This document shows, in pieces, positions 53,360 through 63,492 of a DNA stretch of 64,000 nucleotides. A program made the translations under genes and the position numbers. The DNA is from Nitrosopumilus sp. Nsub (GTDB lineage Archaea; Thermoproteota; Nitrososphaeria; Nitrososphaerales; Nitrosopumilaceae): contig NZ_LQMW01000008.1 in assembly GCF_001541925.1 (NCBI RefSeq), positions 62,001 to 126,000 on the forward strand, given 5' to 3'. Position 1 is the first letter of the stretch; every line of letters starts with the position of its first letter. The notes under the pieces were generated by a model, which was not told the DNA's origin, searched no databases, and saw nothing but the letters and a program-made list of their open reading frames with translations.

Positions 53360-54759
53360 TTTTTCTTAATAATTTTTGAATGTGCTGTTAAAAATAGCTC
53401 TATTCTGCCTTCGCCAAAATTATTTGCCTTGGCATTTAATCCAGTTATGGAAATTATTTCTCCTAATTCGCATTTATCAATTAATTTTGCTTGATTTCTC
53501 CAACCTTTTACCCAGATTTGTCCTGTATCATCTTCAACAAACATCTCTGATAGAGAAATTGATTCACCTGATTTAGTTTGTATTTCTTTTCTTTCAGGAA
53601 CTTTTAGCACTATAGATTCAATACAATATGTTTCATCTACTTTTACATCACTAATCTTTGTTCGAATTTTTGATAATGATGGAATTGTTTCATCATTATC
53701 TAATTTTCTTACAAATGAATTTTCATCTAATGTAACTGAATTTCCATAAACTTTTGATGGCATGCATTCAATGACATCTCCTTCAACACAAATGCTAGTT
53801 GAATTTGAAAAATCATTGATATTGTAGATATTTTTTTGATTATCTGTTGCTATTATCATATTTTTTCCACTTTCAGTTGTTACCATTGACAAAATTCTTG
53901 CAATAATGGGTTCAGCTTCTTTCCCGCCCTCGATTTCAATAATTGTTGCTTCATTACCATGAATTTCTAATCCTTGATTTCCAGATTTCACCCTTACTCC
54001 TAACAACTTTACATTTGCTGATTGTGAAATCATATTTGGAATCAGTGATTCGTCTTTACCCCATAAAACAACTCTCATTGCAGATCCATCTTTACCTTTC
54101 AATCTCATTCTGAGTGCAGTTCCAGGCTGACCTCTTGAATTTGTAAATTTCATTCCACTAATGATTCCATCAATTGTTCCTGAGATCACTAGATCCTTTT
54201 GTCCTTCTTGTAATTCACTTACATCTTTTGTAATTTTATCAATCATTGGAATTTGACTTTCTGTTTCAACAGTTTGGATATTTGATCCTGAACCAATATT
54301 GATAGTAGGTGAACCATCTAAATCTGATTTTACATATGCTTTAATGATTTTAATTAGATCTCCTGGTTTAAGATTTTCAATTCCCGGTAAATTTGCTTTT
54401 TCATCCCACAACTTTACACTTGCCGTAGAACCTGAATCATATACTGTCATTGTTCTTAAATCAAACGTAGAACCATCTTTTCTTGAAAATTGTTTTGTTG
54501 GTGAAAAATTTAAAACTCTAGTTTCTAATGAAATTTCTTTTGCACCTGCATACAGATCCTTTAAACTAATTTCTGTTTTTGATATTTCATCAAGTTTGAC
54601 ATTATAATCTGATGCAATTAGGAATATTGCCCCTTCATCAGTAAGATATCCTGAACCAATTTTCTCTTTTTTTTCTGAAATTTTTTGATCGATTACATCT
54701 TTTGTTAATTCAGGTTTTAATTGTAGTAATTTATCAATTAGATTTTGTGATTCTGACAT
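53356..54759 (-). CDS. RPA-like single-stranded DNA-binding protein
   Basis: A 467-residue protein with several OB folds: EISLETRVLNFSPTKQFSRK and GSTASVKLWDEKANLPGIEN in the first, MRVVLWGKDESLIPNM in the second, and EMFVEDDTGQIWVKGWRNQA in the last, plus a middle one. The N-terminal region (residues 1-50) is helical and charged. It should coat single-stranded DNA in replication and repair. No CxxC zinc finger is seen at the C-terminus. About 190 bases of AT-rich DNA, shared with the divergent ABC gene, lie upstream. Confidence 0.88.
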   Translation of the reverse strand: MSESQNLIDKLLQLKPELTKDVIDQKISEKKEKIGSGYLTDEGAIFLIASDYNVKLDEISKTEISLKDLYAGAKEISLETRVLNFSPTKQFSRKDGSTFDLRTMTVYDSGSTASVKLWDEKANLPGIENLKPGDLIKIIKAYVKSDLDGSPTINIGSGSNIQTVETESQIPMIDKITKDVSELQEGQKDLVISGTIDGIISGMKFTNSRGQPGTALRMRLKGKDGSAMRVVLWGKDESLIPNMISQSANVKLLGVRVKSGNQGLEIHGNEATIIEIEGGKEAEPIIARILSMVTTESGKNMIIATDNQKNIYNINDFSNSTSICVEGDVIECMPSKVYGNSVTLDENSFVRKLDNDETIPSLSKIRTKISDVKVDETYCIESIVLKVPERKEIQTKSGESISLSEMFVEDDTGQIWVKGWRNQAKLIDKCELGEIISITGLNAKANNFGEGRIELFLTAHSKIIKKN

Positions 54760-54952
54760 TCAGTTTCCATAAACGAGATGTATTAATAAAAATTTCATTG
54801 AGTTTTTAATTAATCTCATCAAAATAAGAGAGAATCAGTTGAATAATTTATTTAAAATCATTTTTTTATCTGAACACATTTAGGATTTATTCAATTTATT
54901 TAATAATTCTATAATTTGATCTCATTACCTAAATTAAGAGGAAGATCGCAGT

Positions 54953-55897
54953 TTGATTGTGTCATGTATTAATGTAGAACATTTATCCAAATCATATGGA
55001 TCAATTAAGGCTGTTAATGATCTAATTCTATCTATCAAAAAAGGTCAAGTTTTTGGATTTTTAGGTCCAAACGGTGCAGGAAAATCTACCACAATTAAGT
55101 TGCTTACAACCTTGATTAAACCATCATCTGGTTCGTTATCGATTTTAGGAATTGATGCAATTTCAAACCCATTAAAAATTCGTAGTAAAATTGGTGTTGT
55201 TTTACAACAACCAAGTTATGAGCCTACTTTGTCTGTGGAAAAATCTCTTGATAAATATGGAATGATGTGGAATATTCCAAAAATTGAGCGTAAAAAAAGA
55301 ATGGAACAACTACTGAAGGATTTTGATCTGGTTGAAATTCGCAAGAAGCGAAATGAGGATCTTTCAATTGGTCAACGCAGGCGTGTACAAGTTGCACGTG
55401 AATTCATGCATGATATGGAATTATTATTTTTAGATGAACCTACTGTTGGATTAGATCCTGAAGCTCGTAGAAAATTATTAGACTATTTAAAAAATAAAAT
55501 TAAAACTGGTTTAACAATTTTTTACACAACTCATATTTTATCTGAAGCTGAATATCTTTGTGATGAAATAGCTATAATTGATAATGGAAAAATTCTTACT
55601 GTTGATTCTCCTGATGCTTTAAAAAATAGATTTGGAAAAGAAAAAACAATAAAAATTCATTTACAAAATAAGCAATCAAACATTTCTTCATTATTAAATG
55701 ACATACCTGACTTTGAAATTAATTTTGATACTGGTACAACAATAATAATTCATTCAGAACAATCAGAATTAATTTTACTTCGTGTTCTGAAAATACTTAA
55801 TGAAAATAATATTGAAATTGAAGATTTATCTGCAGTACCAACTAATCTTGAAGATGTATTTTTAAAAATGATGAGGGAAAATGCATCCAGTAATTAG
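54953..55897 (+). CDS. ABC-2 type exporter, ATP-binding protein (second copy)
   Basis: A 314-residue ATPase with Walker A GPNGAGKST, the signature LSIGQRRRVQVAREF and Walker B LLFLDEPTVGLDPEA; the switch segment is FYTTHILSEAEYL. A C-terminal domain follows. The signature differs from the first copy at 29703 (SGGMRKR there), so the two are distinct exporters. TTG 54953 and GTG 54959 are both possible starts. The permease start lies inside the end of this gene. Confidence 0.88.
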   Translation: MIVSCINVEHLSKSYGSIKAVNDLILSIKKGQVFGFLGPNGAGKSTTIKLLTTLIKPSSGSLSILGIDAISNPLKIRSKIGVVLQQPSYEPTLSVEKSLDKYGMMWNIPKIERKKRMEQLLKDFDLVEIRKKRNEDLSIGQRRRVQVAREFMHDMELLFLDEPTVGLDPEARRKLLDYLKNKIKTGLTIFYTTHILSEAEYLCDEIAIIDNGKILTVDSPDALKNRFGKEKTIKIHLQNKQSNISSLLNDIPDFEINFDTGTTIIIHSEQSELILLRVLKILNENNIEIEDLSAVPTNLEDVFLKMMRENASSN

Positions 55898-56642
55898 ACT
55901 TGTTAATAGAAATCTAACAATTTCACTTAATCCTGGATTTTTAATTTGGCAAATTATTTTTCCTTTAATCTATATTTTTGTGGCAGGTTTTGCTTATGGT
56001 CCATTAATCAATCAAGTTCCATTTGCTGGAAAGGATCTTGACTATCCTGCATTTTTAGCATCTGGTATGATTGGATTTAATATTATGAATAGTACATTAA
56101 TTTCTGGAATTTTAATCTGGAATGATCGACGACATGGAATGTTTGAACAAATCATGTCTGGCCCATTTACTCGCAGTCATTATATTTTGAGTAATATTTG
56201 TACAATTGGCATAATTGGATTAGTTAGTGCATCATTAATTGCAGTAGTTGGCTATCCAGTAATTTTCCAATCTGCTGAATTTTCACTAGTTACAATTCCA
56301 ATTCTGATTTTTGGTGCAGTAGTTGGCTCTATTCTGTTTGGCTCATTAGCCTCAATAATTTCTACTAGATTACGCTCAAGTGAAGGATTTAATGTAATTA
56401 TTAACACTGTATTCTTATTTTTTGCATTTGTCAGTTCAGCATTTTACCCCGCAGATACTGCACCTGAACCATTACGCTCAGCATTTTATCTTAATCCATT
56501 AACTTATCTTGTCGATATAATTAGGGCAGGGATTTTTGGAACTGTTTCAGAATTTATAATCATTGAAATGATTGTTCTTGTTGTATTGGCTAGTATTCTT
56601 TTTGTTATTGCCTCAAAACTACTAACAAGATTAGATTTTTAA
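55881..56642 (+). CDS. ABC-2 type exporter, permease (second copy)
   Basis: A 253-residue permease with six predicted helices, overlapping the ATPase gene by 17 bases. FLASGMIGFNIMNSTLISGI and LIWNDRRHGMFEQIMSGPFT match the cytoplasmic loop of ABC-2 permeases, and AFYLNPLTYLVDIIRAGIFG is the family signature. Substrate unknown. It ends ten bases before the convergent dehydrogenase-like gene. Confidence 0.87.
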   Translation: MHPVIRLVNRNLTISLNPGFLIWQIIFPLIYIFVAGFAYGPLINQVPFAGKDLDYPAFLASGMIGFNIMNSTLISGILIWNDRRHGMFEQIMSGPFTRSHYILSNICTIGIIGLVSASLIAVVGYPVIFQSAEFSLVTIPILIFGAVVGSILFGSLASIISTRLRSSEGFNVIINTVFLFFAFVSSAFYPADTAPEPLRSAFYLNPLTYLVDIIRAGIFGTVSEFIIIEMIVLVVLASILFVIASKLLTRLDF

Positions 56643-56651
56643 AAATTAATT

Positions 56652-57389
56652 TTATTTTTTAAATCCTTCAAACATTTCATTAATTTTCTTAATAATATCT
56701 AAATTTTCATATTCTATTAAATTCAAATTTGGTATTACACAATGTCCTCCAATAATACCTGGAAACATTTTTGGTCTATTTCCTAAATTTTCATGTATTT
56801 CATCCGCAAACTTCCACATTTCATCAAAATCAATTTTTTCTTTTTCACAAATCATTTTAGTTATTTGTGCATAGTTAATTAACCAACCATAATATGATGT
56901 ATCCACTAATATTTTTGCTAATTCAGCAGTTTTTGTTGTTGACATCCAATCTATTTTTTCAAATCTATTTTCTAAATCTGTTTTAATTTTTGAATCTATT
57001 TCTTTTTCATCAAATGAAATAAATTTTGTATATTTTTTAATATCATCTAAAAATCTTCTATGTACTCCACGAACTGGTGAAAATAAAACTGGTATTGGTA
57101 GTTTTTCTTGTACACTTTTTGTTGTTCCAGGTTTTACTGTTGAATGTATGATGACAACTTGTAAATCATTTATTTTATTCACCCAATTAACTACAACTTC
57201 CATAAATTTTTCTAATTCTCCTGGTAAACATACATGAAGATATTCTGGATTTTTAATTAATTCATTTTCAGAATAATTTTTACATTTTGAATTATCTGAA
57301 TCAATTCCAACACATTCAATTTTTCTATCTATGAGTAAATCAAATAATGTCTGTCCTACTTCACCCATTCCTAAGATAATATCTGTCAT
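56652..57389 (-). CDS. Short sugar-nucleotide dehydrogenase-like protein
   Basis: The N-terminal Rossmann motif is ILGMGEVGQTLFDLL. Later MFPGIIGGHCVIPNLNL resembles the GGHC active-site loop of UDP-glucose and UDP-ManNAc dehydrogenases, with the catalytic cysteine. The middle helices (TKTAELAKILVDTSYYGWLI) also match. The usual enzymes are about 400-450 residues long with a C-terminal sugar-binding domain; this one has 245 and lacks that domain. It may be a trimmed enzyme or work with a partner; tRNA-Gln lies just upstream. Confidence 0.6.
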   Translation of the reverse strand: MTDIILGMGEVGQTLFDLLIDRKIECVGIDSDNSKCKNYSENELIKNPEYLHVCLPGELEKFMEVVVNWVNKINDLQVVIIHSTVKPGTTKSVQEKLPIPVLFSPVRGVHRRFLDDIKKYTKFISFDEKEIDSKIKTDLENRFEKIDWMSTTKTAELAKILVDTSYYGWLINYAQITKMICEKEKIDFDEMWKFADEIHENLGNRPKMFPGIIGGHCVIPNLNLIEYENLDIIKKINEMFEGFKK

Positions 57390-57457
57390 TATGCCTATTT
57401 TGGGAATTATTGGTTATATTATGTTCATGTTTTAGCTTAGTTAATTATTAAATAGAG

Positions 57458-57530
57458 TAGCCCGGGCAAGACTCGAACTTGCGTCTCGGGCTTCAAAGGC
57501 CCAAATGCTTGACCGCTACACTACCGGGCT
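57458..57530 (-). tRNA. tRNA-Gln (UUG)
   Basis: On the minus strand AGCCCGG pairs with CCGGGCT, the anticodon arm is TGGGC-CTTTGAA-GCCCG with anticodon TTG, and the T arm is GCAAG-TTCGAGT-CTTGC. The discriminator is A at 57458; no CCA is encoded. The anticodon reads Gln CAA and, by wobble, CAG. Confidence 0.9.
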
Positions 57531-57603
57531 GCTACTAAATCGAGCACTTCTATTCCCTTAATGAACTTTTTATTCCAATTTAACCCTAAAAAGTAAATCA
57601 AAA

Positions 57604-58632
57604 TTAATTTTTGATAATTTTTTCTAGTTTTTGTATCGGATCTTCCATCTGTTTTACAACTTTTACAGCTCTTTTTTGATTTTGGTCACTTTTTCTTCTA
57701 AAAATTCTCTTAATCTCATTTGAAACTCTATTAGGATCTGTCTCTCTTTTTACTAGGGATTTTTTTACTAAGAAATTTTCGATAATATTGGGAACTGCAT
57801 TATATGATATTGTAGGAACGCCCATTAAAGCAGATTCTGCCGTCATAGTTCCTCCAGAACCTATGAAGATGTCTGATTTATTTAGTAAATATTTTCCATC
57901 AAATGACATTTTGATGACTTTTACTTTTTTTCCAACTGTTTTTTGTAAATTAATTATTTGTTGAGTGTATCTACCTAATACAACAATATTTTCATCTTTG
58001 TAATCCTTGGCAATTTTTTTAATCATTGGAATTATTTTACTTGATTTTGATGTATATGCTGCTTCTTCTTCTTCTACTCTAATCAAAATATTTTTTTTAT
58101 TGTTGTTTTTAAATGGAGAAGTTATATTTTCATTAATTTTTCTTTGCATAGTTACAACTGCATCAACTGCCTTGTATTGAACAATATCTTTTTGATTAAT
58201 TCCAAATTTTGAAAATTCTTTTTTAGGTATCACATATGGTATTAGGAGTTTTTGAATTAACGGTATTGTTAATCTCATTACTGCATTTGCGTGTGGTGAA
58301 TCACAAAACATAATGTGTTTAATCCCTAATCCAAATGATATTCTTGCTGCTTCTGGAGAACCAAAACTTATCACTACATCTGGTCCAAATTTCTTAATTT
58401 TTTTTGATAATTTTTCAATTCTATCAATACTTGCTTTGAGTTTACTTTCTTTATCTCCACCACCATGTTTTCCAACAAAAATTAGGTCAAAATCTCTTAT
58501 TTTTGCCAATTTTGATACTTCATTATATTCTCTTGACGTACACAAAATATCATTTTTTGGTCCTAGTTTCTCAATTATTGGTTCAGAGAACAATACTTGC
58601 TTTGGTGTCAGAATATCTATCCAAATTTTCAA
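57604..58632 (-). CDS. DUF354 family GT-B-like protein
   Basis: A 342-residue protein with two Rossmann-like halves. It begins KIWIDILTPKQVLFSEPIIE; DIFIGSGGTMTAESALMGVP, then TISYNAV, resembles the GT-B sugar-nucleotide loop of DUF354 proteins. CDSPHANAVMRLTIPLI and a lysine-rich C-terminus are other family marks. The activity of DUF354 proteins is not established; a role in surface glycans is likely. No membrane helix is seen. Confidence 0.75.
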   Translation of the reverse strand: MKIWIDILTPKQVLFSEPIIEKLGPKNDILCTSREYNEVSKLAKIRDFDLIFVGKHGGGDKESKLKASIDRIEKLSKKIKKFGPDVVISFGSPEAARISFGLGIKHIMFCDSPHANAVMRLTIPLIQKLLIPYVIPKKEFSKFGINQKDIVQYKAVDAVVTMQRKINENITSPFKNNNKKNILIRVEEEEAAYTSKSSKIIPMIKKIAKDYKDENIVVLGRYTQQIINLQKTVGKKVKVIKMSFDGKYLLNKSDIFIGSGGTMTAESALMGVPTISYNAVPNIIENFLVKKSLVKRETDPNRVSNEIKRIFRRKSDQNQKRAVKVVKQMEDPIQKLEKIIKN

Positions 58633-58693
58633 GTATTTCTGCTAATTACTATACTTCAATAAGTTTTTCTTAGTCGATTATCATCCTTTATTG

Positions 58694-59833
58694 ATGGCAG
58701 GAGCAAAAGTTGTTGTTTATGGCTTAAGTACTGAAGGTTATGCAATTGCATCTCAAATGGCTATTAAAGGTGCTGATGTTTCTATCATAGATGAATCTAC
58801 ACCTTCTGCAATTTCTCTTAAATCTGAAATTGCTAAGACCTACCCAAATGTTTCTTCATTAAAAGAGGATGAACCATTATTGGCAATGGAACCAATTGAT
58901 GTGGCAATTTCTAAAGCTCAATATCTTTTCTTTACTCCCCGAATTAGAAAAACTGGTCAAGATATTAAAACAGAAATTCATTCTAAATTCAAAGACGCAG
59001 TTACATCATTAAAGAAAAATAGTTCAGTAATTTTCACATTAGCTACAGGGTTTGGAGGAAACAACGAAAATATTTCATTATTAGAACACGTAACTGGACT
59101 TCAGGCTGGCAAAAATATTTCTTATTTTTATTATCCTTTAGAGGATCTCAATCAACAACCAAAAATCATTGGTTCATTTAATAGTAAAAAAGATCCAGTT
59201 TTAGTTGATTTACTTAGTAATACCAAAAAAGAAAAAGAATTTGTTGCAATTTCATCATCTGAACATTTTCATGCTATTGATATATTGTCAAGATTTTCCA
59301 GCCTTTGTAGTATTTTAGAAGTTTGTAAGTATGCACAAGATGAAATAACAAAAAATGATCTTTCATCAAATGATTTTCAAGAAATCTTTTTGGATAACAT
59401 GATAAATGGATTATTTGACTTAAAATCCCTGGGTTCTTCTTTTGAAGGTTCAAATTCATTAATGTATTTGATTAATGGAAGTGTTAAGGGAATTGACGGT
59501 TACATTAAAAGATTAATTGATGAAATTCGTGGTACATTAAAGAAAAATGATTTAAAAGCAAGTAGAACAAAAATAGCATTATCTTGGACACTTGATCAAC
59601 ATGCAATGCGTGGTGATAAAATTGAGGTGCTTCAAAATTTAACATCTAAACTACGTGATTATATTGGAGATGTTGAAGCTTACGAGGATCCCGATTTCAA
59701 TTTATTTCACAGTGATAAAACTACAATAATTGTAGCTTGTTCTCAATCTGATTTTAAAAATATTGAAAATACTAAAAAAGATTCTAATTTAATTATTGTA
59801 AAAGCAAATCCACTATGTGAAACTATTCAATAA
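58694..59833 (+). CDS. Rossmann-fold protein of unknown function
   Basis: ATG 58694 (MAGAKVVVYG) is preferred to the in-frame TTG just before it. Residues 1-100 look like an NAD-binding half, with VVVYGLSTEGYAIASQMAIK and a following acidic strand end (VSIIDES), as in sugar-nucleotide dehydrogenases, but the glycine motif is imperfect. A helical middle and a second alpha/beta region follow (KTTIIVACSQSDF). Length 379. It is 27 bases upstream of grpE, so it may be in the chaperone operon. I do not recognise a specific function. Confidence 0.6.
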   Translation: MAGAKVVVYGLSTEGYAIASQMAIKGADVSIIDESTPSAISLKSEIAKTYPNVSSLKEDEPLLAMEPIDVAISKAQYLFFTPRIRKTGQDIKTEIHSKFKDAVTSLKKNSSVIFTLATGFGGNNENISLLEHVTGLQAGKNISYFYYPLEDLNQQPKIIGSFNSKKDPVLVDLLSNTKKEKEFVAISSSEHFHAIDILSRFSSLCSILEVCKYAQDEITKNDLSSNDFQEIFLDNMINGLFDLKSLGSSFEGSNSLMYLINGSVKGIDGYIKRLIDEIRGTLKKNDLKASRTKIALSWTLDQHAMRGDKIEVLQNLTSKLRDYIGDVEAYEDPDFNLFHSDKTTIIVACSQSDFKNIENTKKDSNLIIVKANPLCETIQ

Positions 59834-59859
59834 TGGTATAAATTAGCTAAATAATTATT

Positions 59860-60459
59860 GTGTTTAAATTGTCTGATGAAAAAAAATCTGATGAAATTCC
59901 TGTCGAAGTAATTTCTGAAAATCAAACAGATTCTAATAATGGTAAAGAAGAATTAGAAAATGAAAATAATAATGATCAAACAACTGAAGATTTATCAAAA
60001 CTATTGGAATTAGAAAAACAAAAATCTTCTCAATTTGAAGAAAAATTAAAACATGTATTAGCAGATTTTCAAAATCTTAGTAGAAAAACTCAAAATGATA
60101 TTGAAACTGGCGTTAATTCTAAAATTAATGAATTTATGTTAGATTTTCTTAAAATCTATGATGATTTTCAACGTGCGAAAGATGTACTTTTTGAAAGTAA
60201 AATTAATGCAGATGGTTTAAATTCGATTTTAAAAAATATGGAATCATTAATGGAAAAATATAATGTAAAACCTATTGATGCTTTAGGAGAAATTTTTGAT
60301 CCTAATTTTCATGAAGCAATTTCTATTATATCTGATTCTACATTAGATGATAATACAATTACAAAAGAGATAAGAAAAGGCTATATTTCTCAAAAAGCAA
60401 TATTAAGACCTACATTGGTAGAAATTTCAAAAAAGGAGAATAATGATAAAAATGACTAA
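59860..60459 (+). CDS. grpE: GrpE, DnaK nucleotide exchange factor
   Basis: A 199-residue protein with an acidic, probably disordered N-terminus, a long coiled coil ([20 protein letters not shown]), and the conserved C-terminal beta region ([20 protein letters not shown], then the VLRP-like ILRPTLVEI). It releases ADP from DnaK. The GTG start is at 59860. The end overlaps the dnaK start by 17 bases. Bacterial-type grpE-dnaK-dnaJ in archaea is thought to come by transfer. Confidence 0.9.
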   Translation: MFKLSDEKKSDEIPVEVISENQTDSNNGKEELENENNNDQTTEDLSKLLELEKQKSSQFEEKLKHVLADFQNLSRKTQNDIETGVNSKINEFMLDFLKIYDDFQRAKDVLFESKINADGLNSILKNMESLMEKYNVKPIDALGEIFDPNFHEAISIISDSTLDDNTITKEIRKGYISQKAILRPTLVEISKKENNDKND

Positions 60460-62380
60460 AATAATTGGAATTGATTTAGGAACAAGTAATTCTGCTGCTG
60501 CTGTAGTAATGGGCGGTAAACCAACTATAATTCCTGCAGCAGAAGGAGCAACCGTAGGTGGTAAAGCATTTCCATCAGTTGTAGCGTTTAGTAAAGAGGG
60601 TGAACTTTTAGTTGGTGAGCCTGCAAGAAGACAATCAGTAACTAATCCAGATAATACCATTGTTGCAGCAAAAAGAAAAATGGGTTCAGATGAAACTTTC
60701 AAAATTTTAGACAAAGAATACAAACCTCAACAAGTTTCTGCATTTATTCTTCAAAAAATAAAAAAAGATGCAGAAGCATTTGTTGGAGAACCTATTGAAA
60801 AAGTTGTAATTACAGTACCTGCATATTTTGATGATAATCAACGTCAAGCAACTAAAGATGCTGGAACTATTGCTGGTCTTGATGTTGTTAGAATCATTAA
60901 CGAACCAACTGCTGCATCTTTGGCATTTGGTTTAGATAAAGCAAAACAGGATATGAAAATACTTGTTTTTGATTTTGGTGGTGGTACTTTGGATGTAACC
61001 ATTATGGAAATGGGTGGTGGTGTCTTTGAAGTTCTAAGTACATCTGGAGATACAAAATTAGGTGGTACTGATATGGATAAAGTTTTGATTGATTATGTTT
61101 TAGATGAATTTAAGAAAAAAGAAGGAGTTGATTTGAGTTCTGATTCTACAGCAATGACAAGAATTAGAGAAGCATGTGAAAAAGCAAAGATTGAACTATC
61201 TACAGTTATGGAAACTGATATTAATTTACCATTTATTGCACACGATCCATCTGCAGGAGCAAAAAATCTTGAATTAAGAATTACACGAGCAAAATTAGAT
61301 GAATTAATTGGTCCAATTATAGATAGATGTAAGCCTTCAATTCTAAAAGCATTAGAAGATGCAAAATTATCAAATTCTGATATTAATAAAATTGTCATGG
61401 TAGGTGGACCAACTAGAATTCCATTAGTCAAAAAATTTGTAAGTGAAGTAATTGGTCAAGAAACTGAATCTGGTGTTGATCCAATGGAAGCTGTAGCCAT
61501 GGGTGCAGCAATTCAGGCAGGAATTATTGCTGGTGATGTAAGTAGCGATATTGTTTTACTTGATGTAACTCCACTAACATTAGGAATTGAAACATTAGGT
61601 GGTGTAAGAGAACCGTTAATTGAAAGAAATACTACTATCCCAACTTCTAAAGGTAAAGTTTTCACAACTGCAGCTGATAATCAAACAGCAGTAACAATTC
61701 ATGTTGTTCAAGGTGAAAGACCTATGGCAAATGATAATGTTTCATTAGGTAGTTTTAACCTCACTGATTTACCACCAGCTCCAAGAGGTGTACCACAAAT
61801 TGAAGTTAAATTCGATATTGATGCAAACGGAATCATTAATGTAACCGCAAAGGATCTTGGTACACAAAAAGAAGCTAAAATTACAATTGAATCTAATTCA
61901 AAACTTTCTCCAGAAGAAATTGAAAAATTAAAGGAAGATGCTGAAAAGTTTTCTGATGAGGATAAAGTTAAGAAAGAAAAAATTGATCTTAAAAATGAGG
62001 CCGAGAGTTATATCTATACAACTGAAAAATTAGTAAATGTAGATCTTAAAGATAAAATTTCACAAGAACAAGGAATTAAAATTACTGATGCTGTAAAAGA
62101 AGTTAAGGAAGTTTTAGATAAAGAGCCATCTGAATTAAAACCTAAACTTGAAGCATTACAAACTCTAGTTAATGAGGTAACAACAGAACTTTACAAAAAT
62201 GCAACACCTCCACCAGGTGCTGATGGACAACAAGGTGCTGATGGACAACAAGGTGCTGATGGACAACAAGGTGCTGATGGACAACAAGGTGCTGATGGAC
62301 AACAAGGTGCTGATGGACAACAAGGTGCTGATGGACAAACTTCTGATTCAAATACTTCTGAAGAAACAAAGTCCAACTAA
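60443..62380 (+). CDS. dnaK: DnaK (Hsp70) chaperone
   Basis: A 645-residue Hsp70 with [14 protein letters not shown], the phosphate loops ([10 protein letters not shown] and [11 protein letters not shown]), the linker region ([19 protein letters not shown]), and the peptide-binding domain. Two ATGs (60443 and 60452) are possible; GGAG lies close upstream. The C-terminal tail is unusual: after PPPG come seven near-perfect six-residue units GADGQQ instead of a simple acidic tail, then [12 protein letters not shown]. grpE precedes and dnaJ follows. Confidence 0.94.
   Translation: MIKMTKIIGIDLGTSNSAAAVVMGGKPTIIPAAEGATVGGKAFPSVVAFSKEGELLVGEPARRQSVTNPDNTIVAAKRKMGSDETFKILDKEYKPQQVSAFILQKIKKDAEAFVGEPIEKVVITVPAYFDDNQRQATKDAGTIAGLDVVRIINEPTAASLAFGLDKAKQDMKILVFDFGGGTLDVTIMEMGGGVFEVLSTSGDTKLGGTDMDKVLIDYVLDEFKKKEGVDLSSDSTAMTRIREACEKAKIELSTVMETDINLPFIAHDPSAGAKNLELRITRAKLDELIGPIIDRCKPSILKALEDAKLSNSDINKIVMVGGPTRIPLVKKFVSEVIGQETESGVDPMEAVAMGAAIQAGIIAGDVSSDIVLLDVTPLTLGIETLGGVREPLIERNTTIPTSKGKVFTTAADNQTAVTIHVVQGERPMANDNVSLGSFNLTDLPPAPRGVPQIEVKFDIDANGIINVTAKDLGTQKEAKITIESNSKLSPEEIEKLKEDAEKFSDEDKVKKEKIDLKNEAESYIYTTEKLVNVDLKDKISQEQGIKITDAVKEVKEVLDKEPSELKPKLEALQTLVNEVTTELYKNATPPPGADGQQGADGQQGADGQQGADGQQGADGQQGADGQQGADGQTSDSNTSEETKSN
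62216..62341 (+). repeat. 18-base tandem repeat in the dnaK tail
   Basis: The unit GGTGCTGATGGACAACAA recurs without mismatch from 62216, six times, and a seventh copy ends in ACT instead of CAA. It encodes GADGQQ. The near-identity at codon level points to recent expansion by slippage or recombination; copy number could vary between strains. The GxxGxx periodicity also resembles collagen-like sequence. Confidence 0.9.
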
Positions 62381-62428
62381 TCGTCTGAATTAAATTATTT
62401 ATAGTGTAATCTTATGAAGGAATAACTT

Positions 62429-63484
62429 ATGGCTGCAAAACGTGACTATTATGAAGTTCTAGGAGTTTCTAAAACTTCTTCTCCAGATGAAATAAAAAAT
62501 CAATATAGAAAATTGGCACTAAAATTTCATCCTGATCGTAATCAATCAGCTGATGCTGCTGAACATTTTAAAGAAATTTCAGAAGCATATGGCGTACTTT
62601 CAGATTCTGAAAAAAAACAAACCTATGATCAATATGGGCATGATGGAGTAGATGGAAAATATTCTTCAGATGATATTTTTGGCCGCGGAGGTGGTGGCGG
62701 TGGTTTTAATGATATTTTTGAATCCATTTTTGGCCGCGGTGGTGGAGGATTTACTCAACAACAACGTGGTTCTGATATTCTATACCAAACTACTGTGACA
62801 TTAGATGACGTATTACATGGAAAAAAGATGGAGATAAATTTACAAAAACAAATCAAATGTGATAATTGTCATGGTTCTGGATGTAAACCTGGAACCAATA
62901 AAAAAACATGTACTTCATGTAATGGTCAAGGAGAAGTACGACAAACCCGTAATATGGGATTTGCTTCATTTGTAACAGCTGCACCATGTCCAACTTGTAG
63001 AGGTCAAGGTTCTATGATAGAAACACCTTGTAACAATTGTAAAGGACAAGGTCGAGTAAAAGGAACCAAGAAAGTTGATTTTGAAATTCCACCTGGAATT
63101 GATACAGGTGATTACATTGTTTCTAATGAAGGAAATGAAATTCCAGATGGAATAAATGGTGATTTAGTAATTCGAGTAAAAATCCAATCTCATTCAGATT
63201 TTAAAAGAGATGGAAAAGATATTTTTTATGATCAAGATGTTTCAATGATAGATGCTGCATTGGGTTGTGAATTAATGGTACCAACTTTACATGGAGAAGA
63301 AAAAATCAAAGTAGATTCTGGAAGTCAACCAAATACTATTATCAAATTAAAAGGAAAAGGAGTTTCTCATATCAATTCTAGAGGAACAGGTGACCAGTAC
63401 GTGCGAATAGTAGTAAATGTTCCTAAAAAACTCAATAAACATCAAAAAAATCTATTAAATGAATTTAAAGATACAACTGATTAA
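62429..63484 (+). CDS. dnaJ: DnaJ (Hsp40) co-chaperone
   Basis: The 351-residue type I DnaJ has a J domain (DYYEVLGVSKTSS; HPD within FHPDRNQ), a Gly/Phe-rich region (GRGGGGGGFNDIFESIFGRG), the four-repeat zinc-binding domain (CDNCHGSG, CTSCNGQG, CPTCRGQG, CNNCKGQG) and the client-binding C-terminus. It activates DnaK's ATPase and delivers substrates. It lies 48 bases after dnaK, completing the chaperone operon. Confidence 0.94.
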   Translation: MAAKRDYYEVLGVSKTSSPDEIKNQYRKLALKFHPDRNQSADAAEHFKEISEAYGVLSDSEKKQTYDQYGHDGVDGKYSSDDIFGRGGGGGGFNDIFESIFGRGGGGFTQQQRGSDILYQTTVTLDDVLHGKKMEINLQKQIKCDNCHGSGCKPGTNKKTCTSCNGQGEVRQTRNMGFASFVTAAPCPTCRGQGSMIETPCNNCKGQGRVKGTKKVDFEIPPGIDTGDYIVSNEGNEIPDGINGDLVIRVKIQSHSDFKRDGKDIFYDQDVSMIDAALGCELMVPTLHGEEKIKVDSGSQPNTIIKLKGKGVSHINSRGTGDQYVRIVVNVPKKLNKHQKNLLNEFKDTTD

Positions 63485-63492
63485 TCGATAAT

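Noticed and set aside
62169-62393. Repetitive frames on both strands over the dnaK tail (HQHLVV or PSAPCC repeats)
   Set aside because: They are only other-frame readings of the 18-base repeat inside dnaK.
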